Shown piece after piece: positions 7,919 to 16,018 of a stretch of 64,000 bases of DNA; position 1 is the first letter of the stretch, and the number at the start of each line of letters is the position of its first letter. Source of the stretch: an uncultured Erythrobacter sp. (GTDB taxonomy: Bacteria > Pseudomonadota > Alphaproteobacteria > Sphingomonadales > Sphingomonadaceae); NCBI GenBank assembly GCA_947494705.1, contig CANLVN010000001.1, positions 806,001 to 870,000 of the forward strand, written 5' to 3'. A model generated the notes under the pieces. That model was not told the DNA's origin. It did no database searches and worked only from the letters and a program-made list of their open reading frames with translations. Made by a program: the position numbers and the translations under genes.

Positions 7919-9247
7919 ATGGCCGACCTTTTTGCAGACGATCCCACCGCCGCCCCGGATACGAAGCGACCGGACGAGCCGCGCAAGGATGCGCCGCTCG
8001 CCGACCGCCTGCGACCGCGCGCACTCGACGAAGTCATCGGGCAGGAACACCTGACCGGACCCGACGGCGCAATTGGCCGCATGGTCGCTGCTGGACGGCT
8101 TGCCAGCATGGTGCTGTGGGGTCCGCCGGGCACGGGAAAGACTTCGATTGCGCGCCTTCTCGCCGATGCTGTGGGTATGCGGTTCGTTTCTATCAGCGCG
8201 GTCTTCTCCGGCGTCGCCGACCTCAAGAAAGCCTTTGCCGAAGCTGACAAGATGGCGGCGGCGGGCAAGACGACCCTGTTGTTCGTGGACGAGATCCACC
8301 GCTTCAACCGCGCGCAGCAGGACGGATTCCTGCCCTTCGTCGAACGCGGCACTGTGACGCTGGTGGGCGCGACGACCGAAAATCCCTCCTTCGCCCTCAA
8401 CGCCGCATTGCTCAGCCGAGCACAGGTGCTGATCCTCGAACGGCTCGGTCACGAAGCGCTGGGCAAGCTGCTCGACCGCGCCGAAGAGCTCGAAGGCCCC
8501 CTACCCCTCACCGAGGATGCGCGCGCCGCGCTGGTCGCGAGCGCGGACGGCGACGGGCGCTTCCTTCTGGGACAGGCCGAAACGCTCTACAATGCGAAGA
8601 TCACCGACCCGCTCGGCCCCGCAGAACTCGGCGCCTTCCTGCAACGCCGCGTGGCGGTCTACGACAAGGATCGCGACGGGCATTACAACCTCATCAGCGC
8701 GCTGCACAAAAGCTTGCGCGGTTCGGACCCTCAGGCTTCGCTCTATTACCTCGCGCGGATGCTGACCGCTGGCGAGGAGCCGCTTTACGTCCTGCGCCGC
8801 CTCGTACGGTTTGCCAGCGAGGACATCGGTCTCGCCGACCCGCAGGCGCTGACGCAGTGCCTCGCGGCGAAGGACGCTTACCAGTTCCTCGGCAGCCCCG
8901 AAGGCGAACTCGCCATCGTGCAGGCATGCCTGTATTGCGCCACCGCCCCCAAATCCAATGCCGCCTATGCCGCGCAGAAATCCGCCTTCCGCGCGGCGAA
9001 GGAGACCGGTTCGCTGATGCCGCCGGCCAACATCCTCAACGCGCCGACCAAGCTGATGAAGGACATCGGCTACGGCGAAGGATACGCTTACGACCACAAT
9101 TCCGACGAGGGCTTTTCAGGCGACAATTACTGGCCTGACGACATGGAACCGCAGACCTTCTACGAGCCGGTCGAGCGCGGGTTCGAGCGCAAGGTGCGCG
9201 AGCGAATCGCCTACTGGGACAAGCTGAGGGCGGACAAGCGAGCATGA
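7919..9247 (+). CDS. rarA: replication-associated recombination protein A (MgsA/RarA AAA+ ATPase)
   Basis: 442 aa. RarA is a clamp-loader-like AAA+ ATPase that acts at stalled replication forks together with single-strand-binding protein. The sequence has an N-terminal LADRLRPRALDEVIGQEHL, Walker A GPPGTGKTS near residue 70, Walker B LLFVDEIHRFN near 120, sensor 1 GATTENPSF, and the C-terminal oligomerisation domain with SEDIGLADPQAL and the YGEGYAYDHN stretch. Length and order fit the family. The ATG at 7919 has a weak ribosome binding site. Its stop overlaps the start of the next gene by 4 nt (ATGA), so the DUF429-like protein is translationally coupled to it. Confidence 0.95.
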   Translation: MADLFADDPTAAPDTKRPDEPRKDAPLADRLRPRALDEVIGQEHLTGPDGAIGRMVAAGRLASMVLWGPPGTGKTSIARLLADAVGMRFVSISAVFSGVADLKKAFAEADKMAAAGKTTLLFVDEIHRFNRAQQDGFLPFVERGTVTLVGATTENPSFALNAALLSRAQVLILERLGHEALGKLLDRAEELEGPLPLTEDARAALVASADGDGRFLLGQAETLYNAKITDPLGPAELGAFLQRRVAVYDKDRDGHYNLISALHKSLRGSDPQASLYYLARMLTAGEEPLYVLRRLVRFASEDIGLADPQALTQCLAAKDAYQFLGSPEGELAIVQACLYCATAPKSNAAYAAQKSAFRAAKETGSLMPPANILNAPTKLMKDIGYGEGYAYDHNSDEGFSGDNYWPDDMEPQTFYEPVERGFERKVRERIAYWDKLRADKRA

Positions 9248-10143
9248 GGAAGTTCGACCACTTCCTCGCCATCGACTGGTCGGGCGCCAAGGGTGAACGG
9301 CACAAGGGCATCGCGCTCGCGTTGGCCGATGGGAAAGGCGGGCCGCCAGTGCTGGTCGAGCCGCCTCGCGGCGGGTTTTCGCGCATCGAGGTGTTCGAGC
9401 TGCTGCGCGACGAACTCCCGGTCAACACGCTCGTCGGCGTCGACCTGGGCATTTCGCTGCCGTTCAACGATTGCGGCGCATTCTTCCCCGGCTGGGATCG
9501 CTCGCCCACTCACGCGAAGAAGCTGTGGGCTCTGATAGACGAGATTTGCGCCGATGATCCGCATCTGGGCGCGCATAGCTTTGTCGAGCATGTCGAGGCG
9601 CGCCGCTATTTCCGCCATGGCCGCGATGACGAAGGCGACCGTTTCCACCTGCCCCAGGCGATCAGCCGAGAGGGGCGGTTTCGCGAAGCCGAGATCGCGC
9701 AATGGCGTCAGAAATGCCGCCCGGTCTCCAACTTCAATCTCGTCGGCGCGGCGCAGGTGGGCAAGTCGTCGCTTACCGGCATGCGCATGCTGCACCAATT
9801 GCGCGGTCATCTTGCCGTGTGGCCAATGGACCCAGTGCCCAAGCGGCGAGCCAAGAGCGGCGGTTCGATGTTGGTCGAAATCTACACCGGCCTTGCCTCG
9901 CGCGAAGCGGCAAACCGGGCGGGCCGAACCAAGCTGTTGACCTATGCTGACCTGAACATGGCGCTGGAAGCCCTCGATTGCCCCCCGGTCGACCGGTACG
10001 GAGAGGTCGATGATCACTCCTCCGACGCCCTGTTGACCGCAGCATGGATGCGCAAGGCGGCGAGCGAAGACGACCGCTGGGAACCGCGCTGCCTGACGGC
10101 GCAGATCGCATGGACCGAAGGCTGGACGTTCGGGGCGTTTTAG
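9244..10143 (+). CDS. DUF429-like protein, predicted RNase H-fold nuclease
   Basis: 299 aa, no signal peptide or membrane segment. FLAIDWSGAKG at the N terminus, LVGVDLGISLPF near residue 60 and DDHSSDALLTAAW near residue 260 give three acidic positions spaced as in RNase H/RuvC-like folds and match the general DUF429 pattern. These could be the metal-binding carboxylates (inferred). The start ATG lies in an ATGA overlap with rarA, so both are made together; this suggests a role next to replication-fork repair, but no function is established. An FxHGRDDEG segment and a basic stretch (PKRRAKSGG) lie in the middle. Confidence 0.7.
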   Translation: MRKFDHFLAIDWSGAKGERHKGIALALADGKGGPPVLVEPPRGGFSRIEVFELLRDELPVNTLVGVDLGISLPFNDCGAFFPGWDRSPTHAKKLWALIDEICADDPHLGAHSFVEHVEARRYFRHGRDDEGDRFHLPQAISREGRFREAEIAQWRQKCRPVSNFNLVGAAQVGKSSLTGMRMLHQLRGHLAVWPMDPVPKRRAKSGGSMLVEIYTGLASREAANRAGRTKLLTYADLNMALEALDCPPVDRYGEVDDHSSDALLTAAWMRKAASEDDRWEPRCLTAQIAWTEGWTFGAF

Positions 10144-10186
10144 CTTTGGGGAGGCGACTGCCGCGCCTGCGGCGTCGGTTCGGCGC

Positions 10187-10624
10187 CTACCTGTAGAGTC
10201 GGCTGATTTCGTCCCGGCGTTCCTTCCGGTAACCGGTCTTGCGCAGCTCCTCGAGCATCTTTTCCCGACGCGGATCGAGTTCGCCCTGGATACGATGGGG
10301 CTCTTCAAGCTTCTGTTGAGGCTCCGACTCGGCTTCGGCGGGACGAGGGCCACCCGAGCGGTGGAGCATCCTCAACGTCTTTTGATTGTGATCGTTGACC
10401 ATGTCGGGGACGAGAAAGGCGTCGATCATCCACCAGACAAACGAGCCGAGAAAGCCGATGACCGACAGCGTCAGTAACAGCTGGATCACCGCCGTCTTGG
10501 TTTCGCCCGCATAGAAGCGGTGCACGCCGAACCAGCCGAAGAACAGCCACAAGAGATACGCCACGCGCTTCTGCTTGCGGTTCTCCTCGAAAACCGTGTT
10601 GATATATTGGTCTTCGTCCACCAT
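10187..10624 (-). CDS. TM2-domain membrane protein
   Basis: 145 aa. Residues 20-75 form a TM2 domain: KQKRVAYLLWLFFGWFGVHRFYAGE (first membrane helix followed by the F-G-x-HRFY motif), then LLLTLSVIGFLGSFVWWMIDAFLVP. The C-terminal half is strongly charged (EEPHRIQGELDPRREKMLEELRK), probably a cytoplasmic tail with helical propensity. TM2 proteins have no agreed function. The start is ATG 10624 with AAGGGG upstream. A palindrome closely matching the one before padR is centred about 28 nt before the ATG. Confidence 0.85.
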   Translation of the reverse strand: MVDEDQYINTVFEENRKQKRVAYLLWLFFGWFGVHRFYAGETKTAVIQLLLTLSVIGFLGSFVWWMIDAFLVPDMVNDHNQKTLRMLHRSGGPRPAEAESEPQQKLEEPHRIQGELDPRREKMLEELRKTGYRKERRDEISRLYR

Positions 10625-10645
10625 CGGCCCCTTTCTTCGGCGCCT

Positions 10646-10657
10646 AAGATGTATCTT
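10646..10657. promoter_or_regulatory. palindromic operator candidate upstream of the TM2 gene
   Basis: AAGATGTATCTT differs from the padR palindrome AAGATATATCTT by one base and lies 22-33 nt before the TM2 start codon, where it would overlap a promoter. This suggests control by the PadR protein encoded at 7132-7803. Confidence 0.55.
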
Positions 10658-10827
10658 CGCGAGCCCGCTTTCAAGCCCGCATGGTTTGTATCGGGAAAAC
10701 CTTCGACAAACGTCCCAGAGCGCTCGGCGAACTGAAAATCGGACGTCATTTCGCTCACAAGCTCTGGACTTTCCCGGCGGTTTGCGGCTAGCGCGCGCTC
10801 GCCCACACCATTGTGCAGCGTGATCGG

Positions 10828-10903
10828 GCCGGTTTAGCTCAGTTGGTAGAGCAGTTGATTTGTAATCATCAGGCCAGGGGTTCGAATCCTCTAACCGGCA
10901 CCA
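10828..10903 (+). tRNA. tRNA-Thr(UGU)
   Basis: A full cloverleaf can be folded by eye: acceptor stem GCCGGTT/AACCGGC, D stem GCTC/GAGC, anticodon loop TTTGTAA with anticodon TGT (10861-10863), a 5-nt variable loop, T arm with TTCGAAT, discriminator A, and an encoded CCA. The anticodon stem GTTGA/TCATC has a U-U mismatch at the second pair (28:42), which is unusual. Confidence 0.95.
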
Positions 10904-11008
10904 TCTTTCTTGCGATTCCTCGGTTCTAACCGCTTCGCTGTGCTTCGGAGCACCCGAGGGCGCGCAGTCGCGCTTGCGATTCTCCGAGGGTTCGATGTCG
11001 GGGTCGCG

Positions 11009-11134
11009 CTAGACTTTCAGCCACCAGCGGATGACCATCGCAACCGCGCCCAGCACGGTGACGCTCGCCAACCAGATGGCGGCCATCCATGCGAGGCGCT
11101 TCCAGAGAGGTGCGTCGCCCCCTTCCTCGGCCAT
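11009..11134 (-). CDS. DUF2474 small membrane protein, accessory subunit of the bd-type oxidase
   Basis: 41 aa, easily missed. It reads MAEEGGDAPLWKRLAW, then one membrane helix (about residues 17-36), ending RWWLKV. The PLWKRLAWM-x-x-IWLASV pattern fits DUF2474, the short single-pass proteins encoded after cydB/cioB in many Proteobacteria and comparable in role to CydX. The ATG overlaps the cydB stop by one base (TGATG), so it is coupled to cydB. It probably sits in the cytoplasmic membrane with the oxidase and stabilises haem binding (inferred from CydX). Confidence 0.8.
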   Translation of the reverse strand: MAEEGGDAPLWKRLAWMAAIWLASVTVLGAVAMVIRWWLKV

Positions 11135-12132
11135 CAGTGATATCCCTCGGCCTCGACTTTTCCGCGGAAAACCCAGTAGGTCCATGCGGTGTAGGCGATG
11201 ATCAGCGGCATCGTTATCGCGACGCCCACCAGCATGAAAATCTGGCTCTTTTCAGGGGCAGCCGCGTCCCAAATCGTTACGCCGGGCGGGATGACGTAAG
11301 GCCACATCGTCACACCCAGCCCCGCCATGCCCAGGAAGAACAACGTGATGGCGAGCCAGAAGGGCTTGGAATTGCGGTCTCTCGTGATCGCGCGCAGCAT
11401 CGACAGCGCGATGATCGCGGTCAGGATCGGCACCGGCGCGGCGTAATAGAGTTCCGGCGCGGTCAGCCAGCGCTCGGCATATTCAGGGTTCAGGGTGATG
11501 TTGTAGATGCTCACCGCCCCCATCAGCACGATGGTGACGATGGCCGCGCGCACGGCGAGATAGCGCGCATGGCGCTGCGCCCCGCCCTCGAGCTTCCAGA
11601 TCAGCCAGGTGCTGCCAAGTAGCGCATAGCCGGCCACGGTGCCCACGCCGGTCAGCAGCGTGTAGGGCGTCAGCCAGTCGTACCAGCTTCCCGCATAAGC
11701 ACGGTCCGCGACATCAATTCCCTGTAGCAGTGCGCCCAAGGTCATGCCCTGCGACATCGCAGCTACCAAAGAGCCGCCGCAGAACGCCGCATCCCAGAAC
11801 GCCCGGTGCCCCGGGTCGCGCCAGCGATACTCGAACGCCACGCCGCGAAACACCAGTCCCAGCAGCATCGCGATAATAAGGGGATAGGTCGCGGGCAGGA
11901 TCACCGCATAGGCGAGCGGAAATGCCGCAAAGAGCCCTCCGCCACCCAGCACCAGCCACGTCTCGTTCCCGTCCCACACCGGCGCGATCGAGTTCATCGC
12001 GCGGTCGCGACCCTGACCCACCCGGATCGTGGGGAAGAGGATACCGATGCCAAGGTCGAAGCCGTCCATCACGACATAGGCGAAAATCGCGAAGGCGATG
12101 ATGAAGGCCCAGATGACGGTCAGGTCCATCAC
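11134..12132 (-). CDS. cydB: cytochrome bd-type ubiquinol oxidase subunit II (CioB-like)
   Basis: 332 aa, about eight membrane helices. Subunit II pairs with subunit I in the cytoplasmic membrane and supports haem assembly and the proton or oxygen channel. Family marks are YVVMDGFDLGIGIL near the N terminus, NSIAPVWDGNETWLVLGGG, FRGVAFEYRWR and the C-terminal MWPYVIPPGVTIWDAAAP segment. The start overlaps the cydA stop by 4 nt (ATGA), and MM at the start leaves the second ATG as an alternative. Length is close to CioB proteins rather than the longer E. coli CydB. Confidence 0.93.
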   Translation of the reverse strand: MMDLTVIWAFIIAFAIFAYVVMDGFDLGIGILFPTIRVGQGRDRAMNSIAPVWDGNETWLVLGGGGLFAAFPLAYAVILPATYPLIIAMLLGLVFRGVAFEYRWRDPGHRAFWDAAFCGGSLVAAMSQGMTLGALLQGIDVADRAYAGSWYDWLTPYTLLTGVGTVAGYALLGSTWLIWKLEGGAQRHARYLAVRAAIVTIVLMGAVSIYNITLNPEYAERWLTAPELYYAAPVPILTAIIALSMLRAITRDRNSKPFWLAITLFFLGMAGLGVTMWPYVIPPGVTIWDAAAPEKSQIFMLVGVAITMPLIIAYTAWTYWVFRGKVEAEGYH

Positions 12133-13571
12133 ACATCCTCCTTGTCATTCGGGAAGGTGTCTTCGCCGCCGGGGTTCTGTGCCAGCCCCGGCGTGATGCC
12201 CGCCGTGCGGATCGGCCCGGTATCGCCGCGCTTCTCGCCTGTTTCGCCGGTATGAGGCGACTTGCTCATCAGTTTGAGAATGTACCACACGCCGATGCCG
12301 AAGACCGTGAAGTAGACGAGGATGAATGCGAGCAGCGAGGCGGCAACCGCGGGGGCTGCCAACGGGCTCGCCGCATCTGCAGTGCGCAACAGGCCGTAGA
12401 CGACATAGGGCTGGCGACCGACTTCGGTGGTGATCCAACCGGCCAGCACTGCCGCAAAACCGCTCGGCGCCATCAGGATCGCGGCGCGGTGCAGCCATGT
12501 TGCCTCGTAAAGCTGCCCGCGAAAGCGCGCCCAAAGACTCCACAGCCCGATACCGAGCATCGCAAAGCCGATTCCGACCATGATGCGGAACGACCAGAAA
12601 ACGATGCCCACCGGCGGTTCCTCGTCGTCGGGAATGGTGTCCAGCCCGTCCATCGGCGCATCGAGGTCGTGCTTGAGGATAAGCGAGGAAAGCTTCGGGA
12701 TTTCGATGGCATAGCGCACGGTCTTTGCCTCGCTGTCGGGAATACCGAACAGGATCAGCGGCGCACCATCGGGGTGGCTTTCGAAATGCCCCTCCATCGC
12801 CATGACCTTCTGCGGCTGATGCTCGAGCGTGTTGAGCCCATGCATGTCGCCCGCGAAAATCTGCAAGGGCGTGACCAGCGCGGCCATCCACATCGCCATC
12901 GAGAACATCTTGCGCGCATGGGCGTTGGTGCGGTCCTTGATAAGGTGCCACGCAGCCACGCCGCCCACGACGAAGGCGGTGGTGAGATATGCCGCCATCA
13001 CCGTGTGGACGAGGCGATAGGGGAAACTCGGGTTGAAGACGATGTCCCACCAGCTTTCGCCCGGAAGAAACTGCCCATTGTCGCCCATGATGTGCCCAAC
13101 CGGCGTCTGCATCCAGCTGTTGACCGAGAGGATCCAGAAGGCGCTGATGAAGGTGCCGATCGCGACCATCAGCGTCGCGGTGTAGTGCAGCTTCTTGCCG
13201 ACCTTCTCCATCCCGAACAGCATCACGCCCAGGAACCCCGCTTCGAGGAAGAACGCGGTCAGCACTTCGTAGGCCATCAACGGCCCGATCACCGGCCCGG
13301 CGACATCGGAGAAAACCGACCAGTTGGTGCCGAACTGGTAACTCATGACGATGCCCGAAACGACGCCCATGGCGAACGCTATGGCAAAAATCTTGAGCCA
13401 GTATTTGAACAGGTCGAGATAGAGCTGCTTGCCGGTCTTGAGCCACAGCCCTTCGAGCACCGCGAGATAACTTGCGAGCCCGATCGAGAAAGCGGGGAAG
13501 AAGAAGTGGAAGCTCACCGTAAAGGCAAACTGGATCCGGGCGAGCAGCAGTGCGTCCAATTGGTCGAACAT
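12129..13571 (-). CDS. cydA: cytochrome bd-type ubiquinol oxidase subunit I, short Q-loop (CioA-like)
   Basis: 480 aa. It binds haems b558, b595 and d and oxidises quinol while reducing oxygen to water. Seen: ARIQFAFTVSFHFFFPAFSIG (haem-ligand His22), the GTNWSVFSDVAGPVIGPLMAYE and FFLEAGFLGVMLFG helices with conserved Glu residues, GDMHGLNTLEHQPQKVMAMEG (quinol-site Lys and Glu region), and GRQPYVVYG, where many homologues have GRQPW. The periplasmic Q-loop after this region is short, which is the mark of the cyanide-insensitive (CIO) subclass. It starts an operon with cydB and the DUF2474 gene. Only 78 nt separate it from nupC, and no FNR-like site is obvious there. Confidence 0.93.
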   Translation of the reverse strand: MFDQLDALLLARIQFAFTVSFHFFFPAFSIGLASYLAVLEGLWLKTGKQLYLDLFKYWLKIFAIAFAMGVVSGIVMSYQFGTNWSVFSDVAGPVIGPLMAYEVLTAFFLEAGFLGVMLFGMEKVGKKLHYTATLMVAIGTFISAFWILSVNSWMQTPVGHIMGDNGQFLPGESWWDIVFNPSFPYRLVHTVMAAYLTTAFVVGGVAAWHLIKDRTNAHARKMFSMAMWMAALVTPLQIFAGDMHGLNTLEHQPQKVMAMEGHFESHPDGAPLILFGIPDSEAKTVRYAIEIPKLSSLILKHDLDAPMDGLDTIPDDEEPPVGIVFWSFRIMVGIGFAMLGIGLWSLWARFRGQLYEATWLHRAAILMAPSGFAAVLAGWITTEVGRQPYVVYGLLRTADAASPLAAPAVAASLLAFILVYFTVFGIGVWYILKLMSKSPHTGETGEKRGDTGPIRTAGITPGLAQNPGGEDTFPNDKEDV

Positions 13572-13649
13572 GGGCTTTCCCTACCCGATTTCGGTTCGCT
13601 TTACGCTTGCGCTTTTCGCAACACCTCTGCCTTTCGCAAACGCCAGCCC

Positions 13650-14876
13650 TCAGACAAGCGCCGCGATGGCCAGCAGCACGCTGACGATTGCGGCGCTGGT
13701 GAAGTTCGACAAGGTGCCTGCGAGCACAGCCTTGATGCCCAGTTTCGAGATTTCCGCCTTTCGTTCGGGTATCGCCGCTCCCAGCCCTGCTATGAGGATC
13801 GCAAGTCCGCTGAGATTGGCAAAGCCGCACAGGGCCACGGTGATCGCCGCCTGTCCCGCTGCGCTGAAATCCCCGGCGTTCGGGGCGTAGGTCACGTAGG
13901 CGAGGAATTCGTTGAGCACGACCTTCTGTCCTAGATACGCGCCGGCTTGCGAAGCCTCGCCCCAGGGCACTCCGATGAGCCATGCGACCGGCGCAAAAGC
14001 ATAGCCGAGCAGCAATTCGAGGCTCAGGTTCTCCCAGCCGAACAGTCCACCGACCCCGCCGAGTATCCCGTTCACCAGCGCGATGGCAGCGACAAAGGCG
14101 ATCAGCACCGCGATCACGTTCAGCATGATCGTCAGGCCCAGCGCCGCACCGTCGGTGGCGGCCTCGATCACGCTGGATGCACGGCTCAGGCTCTCAGGCT
14201 GCGCTTCGGCATCGTCGAGGTCGAAGGCCTCCTCTGTCTCGGGAACGAGCAGCCGCCCGAACAGCAAACCCCCTGCCGGAGCCATGAATGCGGCGGTTAG
14301 CAACAGGTCGCTGCGAATGCCGAGCGCCGAATAGGCGACCAGCACCGACCCGGCGACGCTGGAAAGGCCAAGCGACATCATCACGAACAGCTGCGCGCGA
14401 GAAATCTTCGGCAGGTAGGGGAGCACGGTCAGCGGGCTTTCGGCCATCCCGACGAAGATATTGGCCGCCGCGCAGGTGCTTTCCAGCCGCGAGGCTCCGG
14501 TCAGGAACCGCAAACCGCCGCCGATGATGCGGATCACCCACGTCATTACGCCGAGGTGAAACAGCACGCCTACCAGCGAGCCGATGAAGATGATGATCGG
14601 CAGCACCTGGAAGGCGAGGATGAATGCCTGCCCGCCATCGGCGAGCGGGCCGAACACGAAGCTGGTGCCCACCGCGACATAGCCGATGGCGGCCTGCACG
14701 CCGCTCGACAAGGTTCGCAGCACTGCTTCCCCCACCGGCGTCAGCAACGCAAAGACGGCGACCGCTATCTGCAGTGCGAGCGTTCGCCCTGCATCGAGCC
14801 ACGCGATGCTTCGCCGTGCCTCGGACAGGGCAATCGCTACGCCTATGAGGACGACGATGCCAAGCAGCCCGATCAG
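13650..14876 (-). CDS. nupC: NupC-family (CNT) nucleoside transporter, probable CTG start
   Basis: 408 aa if translation starts at CTG 14876. The CNT family imports nucleosides with protons or sodium. Seen: the N-terminal helix IGLLGIVVLIGVAIALSEAR with SIAWLDAGRTLALQ, then FILAFQVLPIIIFIGS, NIFVGMAESPLTVLPYLP, and GYAFAPVAWLIGVPW near the C terminus. A start at TTG 14747 would delete the first helix and leave a 365-aa protein, short for the family. No ATG, GTG or TTG exists in frame between that point and well inside the preceding gene, but CTG 14876 has GGGAGAGG 4 nt upstream and forms a CTGA overlap with the preceding stop. Last gene of the salvage operon; it probably imports the nucleosides the operon degrades. 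Confidence 0.82.
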   Translation of the reverse strand: MIGLLGIVVLIGVAIALSEARRSIAWLDAGRTLALQIAVAVFALLTPVGEAVLRTLSSGVQAAIGYVAVGTSFVFGPLADGGQAFILAFQVLPIIIFIGSLVGVLFHLGVMTWVIRIIGGGLRFLTGASRLESTCAAANIFVGMAESPLTVLPYLPKISRAQLFVMMSLGLSSVAGSVLVAYSALGIRSDLLLTAAFMAPAGGLLFGRLLVPETEEAFDLDDAEAQPESLSRASSVIEAATDGAALGLTIMLNVIAVLIAFVAAIALVNGILGGVGGLFGWENLSLELLLGYAFAPVAWLIGVPWGEASQAGAYLGQKVVLNEFLAYVTYAPNAGDFSAAGQAAITVALCGFANLSGLAILIAGLGAAIPERKAEISKLGIKAVLAGTLSNFTSAAIVSVLLAIAALV

Positions 14877-16018
14877 CGTGCCTCTCCCGCGATCTGGCGC
14901 AATTTGCGACAGTTTTCGGCGAGCGAGCCGGGCTGTTTGTGCAGGTTCCCGCCCATCAGGTACATCACGTCATCGCCGTAAAAGCGCGCCATTTCGGGGA
15001 CCTTTTCGAACGTCATGCCCCCGGCGGGCGAAGGCACTATCGAAGCGAAGTGGTTCATCTCTTCCGCGCATCCATCCGCGACCGCGCGGCATTCATCCGG
15101 GCTGAAAGAGAACCGTCCGCCGAAATTGGGGAATATCGAGACGTCCATGCCAATCAGCCGCATGACCTGTCCGAACATGGCGAAGTGTGAAAATCCGTTG
15201 GTCGGCGAAACGACATAGCTGCCCATCATCGCCGGATGGCCGATCATCGGCAGGGCCAGCCCGTGATCCTCGGCCAGCCTGCGAGCCACGTCGAAGCCGA
15301 TCAGCGACGGAGCGATCAGCAAGGCACCCGCCCCCTGTTCCTTCGCCCAGAAGGCTTGCTCCACGATCTGTTCGGACGGGCCGGAGATCATGGGGGCGTA
15401 GACGGTCTTGCCACCCGTTTCCGAATTGGCGCGGCGCACCGCCTCGCAAGCCGCCAACACGCGCTCCCTGAACGGGGCGAAAGGCTGATTGGCAAGGCCG
15501 TGGTCGTCCTTGATGATATCGAGGCCGCCCGACGCGAATTCATAGGCTTGCTCCGCCAGCCTTTCCGGCGAAAGCCCCTGAGGCTTTAGCGCGGACATGA
15601 AAAGCGGTCCCTCTTCGCGCCCGAACATTTCGCGCAGGCCCGCCAGCCCGAAGCGCGGCCCCTTGAAGTGGTTCGCAAGACTGTCAGGCAGCGCAATCCG
15701 CTCGACCCGCATCTTCGGAAACAGCGAAATATTGCCGTAGATGAGGTTCATCAGTTGCGGCAGCTGGAACCCGGTACATTCGACCGCATAAGAGATCACC
15801 GCCTGATGCAAACGCGCGCCGAATGTCTCGAACGCTTCGATCCGACCGAAGACATGTTCGCGAATGTCGTCGTCGCCGATCAGCTCGGGCGGGAATTCGA
15901 TTGTCTGTTCGGTGCAGGCCTTTTCGGCAATATCGCGCGCGTCCCCGACTCCTGCATGGAGCGAATAGGCGACGGCAAGCCGCTCACCCGAGACGTCGAG
16001 GCGTGTCTCTTCGATCAA
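14873..16018 (-). CDS. RuBisCO-like protein (form IV, RLP)
   Basis: 381 aa from TTG 16018, which overlaps the preceding stop as TTGA. RLPs use the RuBisCO fold for enolisation or isomerisation of sugar phosphates; known roles include DK-MTP-1-P enolase (MtnW) and 5-methylthioribulose-1-P isomerase. The N-terminal domain is residues 1-120 and the barrel follows. Lys145 in ALKPQG corresponds to the RuBisCO base, Lys170 in GGLDIIKDDH to the carbamylated Lys; Asp171 and Asp172 are kept, but the metal ligand Glu of RuBisCO is His173. The loop-6 Lys is missing (FPNFGGRF), while glycine phosphate-binding motifs remain (PAGG at 331-334, MGG at 355-357). Carboxylase activity is therefore not expected. 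The operon context points to a methylthio- or deoxy-ribulose 1-phosphate substrate. Confidence 0.88.
   Translation of the reverse strand: MIEETRLDVSGERLAVAYSLHAGVGDARDIAEKACTEQTIEFPPELIGDDDIREHVFGRIEAFETFGARLHQAVISYAVECTGFQLPQLMNLIYGNISLFPKMRVERIALPDSLANHFKGPRFGLAGLREMFGREEGPLFMSALKPQGLSPERLAEQAYEFASGGLDIIKDDHGLANQPFAPFRERVLAACEAVRRANSETGGKTVYAPMISGPSEQIVEQAFWAKEQGAGALLIAPSLIGFDVARRLAEDHGLALPMIGHPAMMGSYVVSPTNGFSHFAMFGQVMRLIGMDVSIFPNFGGRFSFSPDECRAVADGCAEEMNHFASIVPSPAGGMTFEKVPEMARFYGDDVMYLMGGNLHKQPGSLAENCRKLRQIAGEAR

Noticed and set aside
12145..13983. 612-codon minus-strand frame over cydA and the end of nupC
   Set aside because: It is an alternative frame of cydA, rich in Arg and Pro, with no domain; cydA and nupC explain the region.
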